Shown here: one piece after another, positions 8,612 to 17,013 of the stretch
Position numbering within the stretch: position 1 is the first letter of the stretch
Layout of the letters: every line of letters starts with the position of its first letter
Assembly (NCBI GenBank): GCA_046294845.1
Contig: JBKBNU010000001.1
Span: forward strand, 1,302,001-1,366,000
DNA from: Micavibrio_C sp046294845
GTDB taxonomy: Bacteria > Pseudomonadota > Alphaproteobacteria > Micavibrionales > Micavibrionaceae
Direction of reading: 5' to 3'
DNA length: 64,000 bases
The notes under the pieces: model-generated
Databases searched by the model: none
Seen by the model: only the letters and a program-made list of their open reading frames with translations
Told to the model about the DNA's origin: nothing
Translations under genes and position numbers: made by a program

Positions 8612-8863
8612 ATGAACCAGCAGGAAAAAACAACGGAAGAACTGAAAGACTGGCTACAAGGGCAAGGGGTAGCTTCCGAACCCTATGGGCGTGGATGTCT
8701 ATTGATTGGGTCGTTCGGGGCGGCGGCAGCTATGGTTAAGGCACCGGAGCTGTTATCGCGTGCCGGTGTTCCGTATGGGGTTACACGCGGCGGCTATATG
8801 GTTACGGCCTATGACATAGGGCAGATGGCCGCGTGCGGTTGGAAGCCGCCAGCAGCAGCTTAG
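8612..8863 (+). CDS. Unknown 83-residue protein under an operator-like palindrome
   Basis: Small protein starting at ATG 8612 behind GAGGTG; GTG 8600 would add four residues but has no Shine-Dalgarno. The N-terminus is hydrophilic and helical (TTEELKDWLQGQGV), followed by a Gly/Ala/Leu-rich stretch (LLIGSFGAAAAMVKAPELL) and an Ala-rich end. It lacks a recognisable helix-turn-helix, so it is not obviously its own repressor. It is convergent with trmJ, 28 bp away. Function unknown. Confidence 0.6.
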   Translation: MNQQEKTTEELKDWLQGQGVASEPYGRGCLLIGSFGAAAAMVKAPELLSRAGVPYGVTRGGYMVTAYDIGQMAACGWKPPAAA

Positions 8864-8891
8864 AGAACGCGCAGAGGTTTTAAAGACGGGA

Positions 8892-9653
8892 TCAGAGTTT
8901 GTTGCCGAGCAGGGCGCTGATGATCCCGTGGAAGGTATTGACCTCCTGCTGTGTCATTTGTGCCCGCACGAGGAATGATCTCAGGTTACGAATGACGGTG
9001 GGCTTCATTTCCGGCGCACGGAAGAAGCGTTTATCCTCCAGCTCTGCTTCCAGACGGCGATAGAGGGCATCCATATCCTGTTGCGTGGCGGGGGCATTAT
9101 CACCGGTTGTCAGCAGCGCAGGCGGCGTTTCATCCGCGGTCATCAACCATTCATAACAGGTCAGCAAGACCGCTTGCCCAAGATTGAGAGATGAAAAGCC
9201 GGGGTTGAGCGGAATGGTAATCACGGCGCTCGACAAGGCAACATCTTCATTAACCAGTCCCATGCGTTCCGCGCCATAAAGCAAGCCCAGGCGTTCCCCG
9301 CGATTATGCCGTTGCCGCATATCCTCGGCCGCCTTGCGTGGGGTAAAGACCTGCTTCACCATGTCGCGCGGGCGGGCGGTGGTGGCGTAAACATAGTGCA
9401 GGTCGGCAATGGCTTCTGCGGTGGTGGGGTAAACCTTAACAGGGGGCATTCTCTCCAGCGCCCCTGCCGACATGGCATCGGCCCGTTCATTCGGCCAGCC
9501 ATCACGCGGGTTAACAAGCCGCATTTCTGCAACCCCGCAATTCAGCATGGCGCGGGCGGCAGCCCCAATATTTTCGCCCATTTGCGGGTCAACCAGTATG
9601 ACCACGGGGCCTGCCTGTGGCTCTAGGGGGATGGATTTATCTGTACCTGTCAT
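8892..9653 (-). CDS. trmJ: tRNA (cytidine/uridine-2'-O-)-methyltransferase TrmJ (SpoU family)
   Basis: SAM-dependent 2'-O-methyltransferase with a SPOUT trefoil knot; TrmJ methylates position 32 of tRNAs. The three SpoU motifs are visible: NIGAAARAM near the N-terminus, LLYGAERMGL in the middle and IPLNPGFSSLNLGQAV near residue 170. The C-terminal extension of about 80 residues is typical of TrmJ. The start is ATG 9653, behind AAGG; the frame continues to a TTG at 9704 without support. Convergent with the preceding small gene and divergent from the RNB-like gene. Confidence 0.88.
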   Translation of the reverse strand: MTGTDKSIPLEPQAGPVVILVDPQMGENIGAAARAMLNCGVAEMRLVNPRDGWPNERADAMSAGALERMPPVKVYPTTAEAIADLHYVYATTARPRDMVKQVFTPRKAAEDMRQRHNRGERLGLLYGAERMGLVNEDVALSSAVITIPLNPGFSSLNLGQAVLLTCYEWLMTADETPPALLTTGDNAPATQQDMDALYRRLEAELEDKRFFRAPEMKPTVIRNLRSFLVRAQMTQQEVNTFHGIISALLGNKL

Positions 9654-9772
9654 CTTTTCAAACCTTAACGGCAGTTTTGTATTCGTTTTCAGGGCTGTGA
9701 TCAAACTTTATAAAAAGGTTGCACCCCGATTTTTGTCATATTATTGTCTTCTTGAACAGGAAGGCCCTCGTA

Positions 9773-11176
9773 ATGAGTAATAATAGAACGGGCCGCTCGG
9801 GACATCGCCGGCGCGCGCCTTTTAAAGAAGACCCTCTCGATTTTGACCCCCGCAAACAGCTGCGGGATGCCTTGCGTGGCCGTCCGGTTATGAAGGGTTT
9901 CACCTTTGATTCCAACAAAACCTATTTGCGTGATGATGGTCTCGTCAGTATCAAACAAACTGACGAGGGGTGGGAAGTCACATCCGCGATTACCGATGTT
10001 CCCGCGATGCTTCCCGCTGATAGCCATGCCCGCAAGGTCGCGGCCCAGCGTATGGATGAGACCCATATCAAAGGTAAGGGTATCCGCCGGATTTTTCCTG
10101 TCGACTTTTTGGAAGACTTTGTAGGGTTTGGTCAGGGTTTGATCAGGGCGGCAATCACCTTCCGGATAAAGCTGGGGCCGGATTTTTCCGTCAAGGGATA
10201 TGATATCGGCAGATCGGCTTTTCATACGATGCAGGAATTCAGCGATGAAAAGCTGGTCGTTGCGCCTGAATTCAATACAGCGCGCTTGCAGGATGCCAAG
10301 CACGTATCGCGCTCATTGTACCGCGAACGCATGAATCATTTTATTGATCACTATGACTCGCAATTTGGTGATGATGTGCCGTCCTTGTTTCATAGAAAGA
10401 TCAAGGATTGCGCAGGGATGAAAGAAGGGGAGTTACTGGTTCATGAAGTTACACGCCTGACAAATCGTGTGGCGACCGATTTCTTTCACACCAACAATTT
10501 GACGGTTCCGTATTATCCGCAACGATCGGCAATTGATGTCGGTTTTGTTTCGGATGATTTTGATTTCGATCATAGCTGTAACCAGCTTTGTATAAACCTG
10601 ATTAACAAGATCGAAGGCGATAAATTACCGACAGTGCATCTGACATCACCCATGCGCCATTATAAGGATTTTCTGGCGCTACAGGTTTTGGGAAATCATC
10701 TGGCGGGGAAACCGGAAGATCAGAAAATCAAAGAAGAAGTTTTGAATCTGACCAAGGCCTTTAACAAGCATTCATGTGTGCGTGAAGGTCATATGCTGCA
10801 CGGCAACTGGAAACATGAATGGTCCGGTATATTGGCAGAGCAAAAGAGCTGGCATCCGTTCAAGGATCTATCGCGTGATCAATCCTGCCGTTCGCCAGCG
10901 ACACAGCTAAAACTTCTTTGTGAAGAGAATCGTCATGCTTATCCCCATCTGGCCCATCGTATATTGCGTATTCGCGGCCGTGATTTGCACTTTGTAGGAT
11001 TGGATCTCACAACGGTCATGAAGACACCGGCAGATAAATGCCGTTCATGGGCTGTGGCCAATACACCGGAAGAGGCCATGGAGTGTGCTTCGTACCGGAT
11101 GTTGAAAAGCATGGGGCAGGCCATGGATATTCCTTCTGTTACCAGAAAGAACACGCCACGCACATTGGCTGTTTAA
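9773..11176 (+). CDS. Diverged RNB-domain (RNase II-like) protein
   Basis: 467 residues, weakly but extensively similar to the RNB catalytic domain of RNase II/R. FDSNKTYLRDDGLV aligns with the E. coli RNase II active site (IDSASTEDMDDAL): D46, D54 and D55 match three of the four metal-binding aspartates, while the fourth (D207) is replaced by Leu52. SAITDVPAML matches the following IADV segment and TSPMRHY matches TSPIRKY, keeping the catalytic-site arginine. No N-terminal cold-shock or C-terminal S1 domain is visible. The start at ATG 9773 follows AGGAAGG. It may be an active variant or a catalytically altered RNA-binding protein. Confidence 0.65.
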   Translation: MSNNRTGRSGHRRRAPFKEDPLDFDPRKQLRDALRGRPVMKGFTFDSNKTYLRDDGLVSIKQTDEGWEVTSAITDVPAMLPADSHARKVAAQRMDETHIKGKGIRRIFPVDFLEDFVGFGQGLIRAAITFRIKLGPDFSVKGYDIGRSAFHTMQEFSDEKLVVAPEFNTARLQDAKHVSRSLYRERMNHFIDHYDSQFGDDVPSLFHRKIKDCAGMKEGELLVHEVTRLTNRVATDFFHTNNLTVPYYPQRSAIDVGFVSDDFDFDHSCNQLCINLINKIEGDKLPTVHLTSPMRHYKDFLALQVLGNHLAGKPEDQKIKEEVLNLTKAFNKHSCVREGHMLHGNWKHEWSGILAEQKSWHPFKDLSRDQSCRSPATQLKLLCEENRHAYPHLAHRILRIRGRDLHFVGLDLTTVMKTPADKCRSWAVANTPEEAMECASYRMLKSMGQAMDIPSVTRKNTPRTLAV

Positions 11177-11184
11177 GTGAATTT

Positions 11185-12522
11185 TTAAGCCGCGGCTTTC
11201 TTCTGCAGGCGGCTTAGTGCTTTTTCAGGACCAATCAAAGGCAGCAAGACAGCCAGTTCAGGGCCATGTTCCATACCGGTCAGCGCCTTGCGCAGCGGCA
11301 TGAAAAGCTCTTTGCCTTTGCGGCCTGTCTGTGATTTTACGGCATCTGTCCATGTTTTCCATGTATCGGCATTCCATGGTGCAGCAGGCATTAGCGATGC
11401 GGCCTGAGCAATGAAGTCGAAATCATCAATCACAGGCTCGACAGGGCCATTGGCCACAGTCCACCATTCCTTGATATCACCCAGCTTTTGCAGGTTGGGA
11501 CGAACGGCAAGCCAGAAGGCTTCATCCAGATCGCCAAGACCTATCGCGTCAAGGCGCGGCTTCACAGCAGCGAAGGATGAATCGTGAATGATCTTTGTGT
11601 TCAAGCGCAGTAATTCTTCCATATCGAATTTCGGGGCACCTTTGGAGAACTTGGAAAGATCAAAGCTGTTGATCAGATCTTCCATCTTGCCAAAGGGCTC
11701 GATCGGATCGGAACTGCCCAAACGGGACATCAGGCTCACGATCGCCATCGGCTCCAGACCTTCATTTTCACGAAGGTCTTTGACGCTCAGGGAGCCCAGA
11801 CGTTTGGAAAGCTTGCCGCCTTCGGAGTCGGAAATCATCGGCAGGTGGGCAAAAAGCGGGGGTTCCGCACCGATGGCTTTAAACATCTGTACGTGCATGG
11901 CCGTATTGGAAACGTGATCTTCACCGCGTACAACATGGGTGATTTTGTAATCGATATCGTCAATCACCGAACACAGGTGATAAAGCGGTGAGCCATCTTC
12001 ACGGATCAGAACCGGATCGGAAATCAGTGCACCATCAAACTTGACGGGGCCGCGTACCAGATCGCTCCATTCAATTGGTGTGGCTTCCATTTTAAAGCGC
12101 CAGTGCGGCGCATGGTTGAAAGCTTTCTTTTGCTCATCCGTCAGCGATAGGGCACTACGGTCATAGACTGGGGGCAGACCGCGTGAAAGCAGGGTTTTGC
12201 GCTTCAGGGCCAGTTCTTCCGGCGACTCCCAGCAGGGATACAAACGGCCATCGGCCTTCAGTTTTTCAATCACTTGAGCGTAACGGTCATTGCGGTCGCG
12301 CTGGCGGGCTTTTTCATCCCAATCCATCCCGAGCCATTTCATGCCGGCTTCAATATCCTGCTCATAGATATCCTTGCTGCGTTCCTGATCTGTATCATCG
12401 ATACGCAGAAGGAAGTGGCCATCATTCTTGCGGGCAAACAGCCACGTAACAATCGCGGCACGGACGTTGCCGACATGGATATAGCCGGTGGGGGACGGAG
12501 CAAAACGAACACGAACGGACAT
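11185..12522 (-). CDS. gltX: Glutamate--tRNA ligase
   Basis: Class I aminoacyl-tRNA synthetase charging tRNA-Glu. The N-terminus has PSPTGYIHVGN, the HIGH-type ATP motif, and KLSKRLGS at about residue 236 is the KMSKS equivalent. At 445 residues it is the shorter of the two GltX types commonly seen in Alphaproteobacteria, where one copy often mischarges tRNA-Gln for GatCAB; which role applies here cannot be told. Last gene of the minus-strand run after pncB and nadE, 61 bp downstream of nadE, and convergent with the RNB-like gene 8 bp away. Confidence 0.95.
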   Translation of the reverse strand: MSVRVRFAPSPTGYIHVGNVRAAIVTWLFARKNDGHFLLRIDDTDQERSKDIYEQDIEAGMKWLGMDWDEKARQRDRNDRYAQVIEKLKADGRLYPCWESPEELALKRKTLLSRGLPPVYDRSALSLTDEQKKAFNHAPHWRFKMEATPIEWSDLVRGPVKFDGALISDPVLIREDGSPLYHLCSVIDDIDYKITHVVRGEDHVSNTAMHVQMFKAIGAEPPLFAHLPMISDSEGGKLSKRLGSLSVKDLRENEGLEPMAIVSLMSRLGSSDPIEPFGKMEDLINSFDLSKFSKGAPKFDMEELLRLNTKIIHDSSFAAVKPRLDAIGLGDLDEAFWLAVRPNLQKLGDIKEWWTVANGPVEPVIDDFDFIAQAASLMPAAPWNADTWKTWTDAVKSQTGRKGKELFMPLRKALTGMEHGPELAVLLPLIGPEKALSRLQKKAAA

Positions 12523-12583
12523 GAATTCAAACCTTTGTTAGTTTGCCATATTTAGCAGGAATTTCCGTGGGTTGCCAACCTTT

Positions 12584-14263
12584 TTAATCCTCAATAATGC
12601 GGGAAAAATGGTTGGTAATCGGGTAACGCCGTTCCCGTCCGAAGGCGCGGTGGGTGATTTTCGGGCCGGGGGCGGCCTGGCGGCGTTTATATTCGGCAAT
12701 ATCGAGCATCCGCCAGATTTTTTGGACCAGTTGCGGATGATGATTGCCGTTACGGGCAATGGTTTTGACATCCCAGTCGTGTTCAATCAGGCCTGTCAGG
12801 ATATCGTCGAGAACATCATAAGGGGGCAGGCTGTCCTGATCTTTCTGACCTGGTTTTAATTCAGCTGTTGGCGCTTTGGTCAGGACGTTTTCAGGAATAA
12901 CCTGCCCCTGCGGTCCAAAGCCATGATCGGGCCTGTGGAGGTTCCGCCAGCGCGATAGTTCGTACACTTGGGTTTTATAGATATCTTTCAGGGCATTAAA
13001 GCCGCCGCACATATCCCCGTATAACGTGGCATAGCCGACAGCGATTTCCGATTTGTTCCCCGTCGAGAGGACCATTTTGCCTGTGGCATTCGATAGTGCC
13101 ATCAGTGTGACGCCACGGCAACGGGACTGGATATTCTGGTGTGTGATATCGGGTGTGTCATCCGTGAAATGGGGGGCCAGTTCCTTTTCAAAGGCCGATA
13201 CCTGATCGGCGATTGATATAACGTCGTAATGAATGCCCAAAGCATGGCAAGTTTCCTTGGCATCCTTGTGGCTTTCTGCGGATGTATAGACAGACGGCAT
13301 CATCACGCCATGAACGGCATCCGCGCCAAGGGCATCTACGGCAATGGCAGCGGAGAGGGCGCTATCAACACCACCCGACATACCGATCAGCACACCGCTA
13401 AAACCGTTCTTGGTCACATAGTCACGCAAGGCGATCATAACGGCCTGATATAGCGCTTCTGTCTTTTCATGAATTTCATAAATGGTGTCGGTGCCACAAA
13501 GCCAGTGGCCAACTCCTGAGCCGTTGCCTGTGCGGTTCCATACCGTATGATGGGTGTCTTCAACAAACTCTTCTGCCTGCAGGATAACATCACCGTGTTC
13601 ATTCAGAACAAAGGACGCGCCATCAAAGACGATTTCATCTTGTCCGCCGCACTGGTTCACGTAAATCAGGGGCAGGCCTGTTTCCTTGACGCGGGCGCGG
13701 GCGATATCCAGTCTTTGATCATGTTTGGTGATTTCATACGGGCTGGCATTGACCGAAATTAAAATCTCGGCACCACCATTTTTCAGGTTTTTCGAAACAT
13801 CAGCCGTCCATGTATCCTCGCACACCAGAAAGCCAAGCTTGTGGCCGTGAACGGTGACGGGGTCGGCTAAAGGACCTGATTTAAAAATACGGGCTTCGTC
13901 AAAAACGCCGTAATTCGGGAGATTATGTTTGTAAATTGTAGATTGAATTTTTCCATCGCCAATGATGTGCAGGGCGCTCATAATTTTACCATCATGCCGC
14001 CAAGGGCAGGAGAGGGCGATGTATTTGGTTTTACTTTCATTCGCCAATGCGTTTACGGCACTCTCGATTTTTTCGAGGAAGAAAGGCTTGAGAACAAGAT
14101 CTTCTGGCGGATAACCGCACAATGCCAGTTCAGGGAAAATAATCAGATTTGTGGTTGCAGGTGAATCGTCCCTGATCTTGCGGATTTTATGCAAGTTGTA
14201 ATCAATATTGCCGACAATCGGATTGATCTGTGCCAGCGTAATATGCAGCGATGAAAAACTCAT
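12584..14263 (-). CDS. nadE: Glutamine-dependent NAD+ synthetase
   Basis: Converts nicotinate adenine dinucleotide to NAD+ using glutamine and ATP. 559 residues in two domains: an N-terminal nitrilase-type glutaminase with the Glu-Lys-Cys triad in FPELALCGYP, KHNLPNYGVFDE and LGFLVCEDTW, then the synthetase with the PP-loop SGGVDS in GVLIGMSGGVDSALSAAI. The length fits the bacterial two-domain form. It starts 5 bp after the pncB stop, so the two salvage enzymes are translated from one message. Confidence 0.96.
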   Translation of the reverse strand: MSFSSLHITLAQINPIVGNIDYNLHKIRKIRDDSPATTNLIIFPELALCGYPPEDLVLKPFFLEKIESAVNALANESKTKYIALSCPWRHDGKIMSALHIIGDGKIQSTIYKHNLPNYGVFDEARIFKSGPLADPVTVHGHKLGFLVCEDTWTADVSKNLKNGGAEILISVNASPYEITKHDQRLDIARARVKETGLPLIYVNQCGGQDEIVFDGASFVLNEHGDVILQAEEFVEDTHHTVWNRTGNGSGVGHWLCGTDTIYEIHEKTEALYQAVMIALRDYVTKNGFSGVLIGMSGGVDSALSAAIAVDALGADAVHGVMMPSVYTSAESHKDAKETCHALGIHYDVISIADQVSAFEKELAPHFTDDTPDITHQNIQSRCRGVTLMALSNATGKMVLSTGNKSEIAVGYATLYGDMCGGFNALKDIYKTQVYELSRWRNLHRPDHGFGPQGQVIPENVLTKAPTAELKPGQKDQDSLPPYDVLDDILTGLIEHDWDVKTIARNGNHHPQLVQKIWRMLDIAEYKRRQAAPGPKITHRAFGRERRYPITNHFSRIIED

Positions 14264-14268
14264 ATAAA

Positions 14269-15393
14269 TCAGGCCTTTTTGCGCATCAGGAATTCGCGGC
14301 CCAGTTTGACACGGGGGACACCGTCATATTCTATGATATCGGCGGTGGCGTATGTTTCGGGCCACTTATCAGGAAGATAGGATCCCGTGCCCACAAAATC
14401 CAGTGGGGCATGGGCATCGGCCATGACACGGCATTTCTCAGGGCTAAAACCGGATGAGCCTGTAATCCTGACTTTATCAAAACCGGCAGCATCAAGCTGG
14501 TCGCGCAAGTGCCAGAGGGCAGCAGCAGAAACACCAGTACCAATCAGATGCTGGAGTTCTGTGTGATTGCGATAGCCGCGAATAACATCGGGGACATGGC
14601 TTTCCAGCACGGCATAAGATTTTTGCGGGTCCAATCCTTCGACATAGCGGCTTCCCGGGGTGTCGATACGTAAAGACAGATTGCCGCTATGGGCAAGATC
14701 GGTGAAGTGACGGGCGACTTCGAGAGAGTCGCTAATCTCGCGGCCAAAATAATCAATCAGGACCGTCATCGGTGTGTCGGGCAATGTTTCATGGAACATC
14801 TGCGCGGCCTTTAATGTCGATCCGGCGTAACCGATCAGGGCATGTGGCATTGTACCCATACCTTTTTCATTGCCGAAAAAATGGGCGGTGGCATCGGTGG
14901 CATTACCGATAAATCCGGCAGCATTCGATTTTCGTTTTGCACGCGCGCTGCCGACGCTGGCGGCATAGGCCATGATCTCGGCCATTTCCGTACCTGCGCA
15001 ATGACGGGCATCCATTGCCAGAAATTTTACCTGCGGCAACGTAACGCACATGGTAAAAGCGTTATAGGCGGCCACACAGGCAGGCCCCAATTTTTGCAGG
15101 AACAAAGTTTCAAGATCGCAAAGCTGTGATAGCGGGCCAGTGATGTACATCAGCGGTTCGCCCGCGCCAACCCATTTGCCTTCGGGGTAGAGAAGTTCAA
15201 TCTCGATTTTAAAGTCACGCTCGCGGGCAACCATTTCCAGCCATTCAATCATCAGGCGCGGGGCGCTGACAACCGGACGGCGGATAAAGACAGCGTATGT
15301 TACCTGAACATCGCCATTCCGGTTTACGACCTGTTTCGTGTTTTTGAAATAGGTGTCGGTCCAGTCCTGTATGTGTTGGTCCAAAGCTTTCAT
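14269..15393 (-). CDS. pncB: Nicotinate phosphoribosyltransferase
   Basis: Makes nicotinate mononucleotide from nicotinate and PRPP, the first step of the Preiss-Handler salvage route; NadE next door performs the last. 374 residues, with the family motif GTMPHALIG, LIDYFGRE and SLRIDTPGSR in the phosphoribosyl-binding barrel, and GSSGF near the C-terminus. The start codon lies inside a perfect 10-bp hairpin (see the separate feature). Confidence 0.88.
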   Translation of the reverse strand: MKALDQHIQDWTDTYFKNTKQVVNRNGDVQVTYAVFIRRPVVSAPRLMIEWLEMVARERDFKIEIELLYPEGKWVGAGEPLMYITGPLSQLCDLETLFLQKLGPACVAAYNAFTMCVTLPQVKFLAMDARHCAGTEMAEIMAYAASVGSARAKRKSNAAGFIGNATDATAHFFGNEKGMGTMPHALIGYAGSTLKAAQMFHETLPDTPMTVLIDYFGREISDSLEVARHFTDLAHSGNLSLRIDTPGSRYVEGLDPQKSYAVLESHVPDVIRGYRNHTELQHLIGTGVSAAALWHLRDQLDAAGFDKVRITGSSGFSPEKCRVMADAHAPLDFVGTGSYLPDKWPETYATADIIEYDGVPRVKLGREFLMRKKA

Positions 15394-15423
15394 GCCCCGA
15401 AGCTAGCACAGCACGGGGCATGA
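15390..15423 (-). promoter_or_regulatory. Perfect hairpin enclosing the pncB start codon
   Basis: TCATGCCCCG (15390-15399 on the plus strand) is the exact reverse complement of CGGGGCATGA (15414-15423), with 14 bases between. In the pncB mRNA the 3' arm contains the GGGG that could serve as ribosome site and the AUG itself; the 5' arm carries an out-of-frame AUG. Folding would hide the start, suggesting translational control. It could also be fortuitous. Confidence 0.55.
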
Positions 15424-15464
15424 TTAAAACGGATATATATTTACATAATTAAAAACAGGGCGCT

Positions 15465-16859
15465 TTACTCTGCGGCGGCACTCTGGTTTTCAAAAATGGG
15501 GCGGGCCCCACGCAGGGCACGCAGTTCTTCTGCCAGCAAGAATGAAATTTCGAGGGCCTGATTGGCATTCAAACGAGGGTCGCAGGCGGTGTGATAACGG
15601 CTGGAGAGGTCTTCTTCCGTGATCTTTTCGGCGCCGCCTGTGCACTCGGTGACGTTCTGGCCGGTGAGTTCCAGATGGATGCCGCCCGGATGTGTGCCTT
15701 CGGCTTTGTGAACGGCAAAGAAGCTGCGGATTTCACCGAGCACATGATCGAATTTACGGGTTTTATATCCGTTATCCGATTTGATGGTGTTACCGTGCAT
15801 CGGATCGCACGACCATACAACGGCGCGGCCTTCCTTTTTGACGGCACGGACCAGTGGCGCCAGTTTGCTTTCGACCTGATCATGTCCCATGCGGGCAATC
15901 AGGGTCAGGCGACCGGCTTCGTTTTCCGGATTGATGATATCGATCAGTTTTAACAATGTGTCGGGGTCGAGGGACGGCGGGCATTTCAAACCGATCGGGT
16001 TTTTGATGCCCCGTACGAATTCGACTTGTGCGCCTTCTGTCTGGTTGGTGCGGGCACCAATCCAGACCATATGGGCAGAGCAATCATACCAGTCACCTGT
16101 CAAGCTATCGACACGGGTGAGGGCCTCTTCATAAGGCAGAAGCAAGGCTTCGTGTGATGTGAAAAAGTCGGTCTGACGTACGATTTCCGGTACTTTATCG
16201 CCTGTGACACCGCAAGCAGCCATGAAGTTCAGTGCTTCGTCAATCCGGGCCGCGAGATCTTCATAACGCTTGGTCAGCGGACTGTCCTGTACGAAATCGA
16301 GATTCCATTTATGGACACGATGCAGGTCGGCATAACCACCATAAGCAAAAGCGCGTAGCAAGTTCAATGTTGCCGCCGCCTGATTGTAAGCACGGAGCAT
16401 GCGCTGTGGATCGGGTACACGATCGGCTTCTGTGAAGTCGAAGCCATTGATGATGTCACCACGATAGCTGGGCAATGTGATGCCGTTTCTGGTTTCGGAA
16501 TCTTCGGAACGCGGCTTGGCAAATTGACCGGCCATGCGACCGACTTTTACAACTGGCAATGCGCCTGCGAATGTCATCACAACAGACATCTGCAACAGTA
16601 CGCGGAAAGAGTCGCGAATTTTATTGGCGCTGAATTCGGCAAAGCTCTCTGCACAATCACCGCCCTGCAACAGGAATGCCCGACCATGAGCCACTTCGGC
16701 CAGATGTTTTTTCAGGTTGCGGGCTTCACCGGCAAACACCAGCGGTGGCATTCCGGCCATTGTTTTTTCGGCATCTTTCAGGGCCACTTCATCGGGGTAG
16801 GCCGGAAGCTGTTTTGCCGGTTTATTGCGCCAGGATTGCGGGGTCCAGTTATCAGTCAT
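15465..16859 (-). CDS. 3-deoxy-7-phosphoheptulonate (DAHP) synthase, class II
   Basis: First enzyme of the shikimate pathway, joining PEP and erythrose-4-phosphate. 464 residues with plant-type class II signatures: LLQGGDCAESF near the N-terminus, KVGRMAGQFAKPRS, YRGDIINGF, and WSCDPMHGNT with metal-binding residues, followed by HPGGIHLELTGQNVTEC. Separated by 71 bp from pncB, which it precedes on the same strand; the hairpin in that gap covers the pncB start, so cotranscription with independent translation control is possible. Confidence 0.95.
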   Translation of the reverse strand: MTDNWTPQSWRNKPAKQLPAYPDEVALKDAEKTMAGMPPLVFAGEARNLKKHLAEVAHGRAFLLQGGDCAESFAEFSANKIRDSFRVLLQMSVVMTFAGALPVVKVGRMAGQFAKPRSEDSETRNGITLPSYRGDIINGFDFTEADRVPDPQRMLRAYNQAAATLNLLRAFAYGGYADLHRVHKWNLDFVQDSPLTKRYEDLAARIDEALNFMAACGVTGDKVPEIVRQTDFFTSHEALLLPYEEALTRVDSLTGDWYDCSAHMVWIGARTNQTEGAQVEFVRGIKNPIGLKCPPSLDPDTLLKLIDIINPENEAGRLTLIARMGHDQVESKLAPLVRAVKKEGRAVVWSCDPMHGNTIKSDNGYKTRKFDHVLGEIRSFFAVHKAEGTHPGGIHLELTGQNVTECTGGAEKITEEDLSSRYHTACDPRLNANQALEISFLLAEELRALRGARPIFENQSAAAE

Positions 16860-16943
16860 CTCAACACTCTCTATTATTTAGGTAAATAGGTTTAGGAAAA
16901 ATTCTTGTGCGAAGCAAGAAAAACCCTTACTTTTTAATAATCA

Positions 16944-16960
16944 GGGGGTCCGCAGCCCCC
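16944..16960. other. GC-rich hairpin in the 154-bp gap upstream of DAHP synthase
   Basis: GGGGG (16944-16948) pairs with CCCCC (16956-16960) around a 7-base loop, followed by TTATTT. It lies between two divergent starts, so it is more likely a leader structure than a terminator. Confidence 0.3.
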
Positions 16961-17013
16961 TTATTTCATGTATAAATAAACTTGGAATTTTAAGGAATCG
17001 GAAGGGTTCTCCT

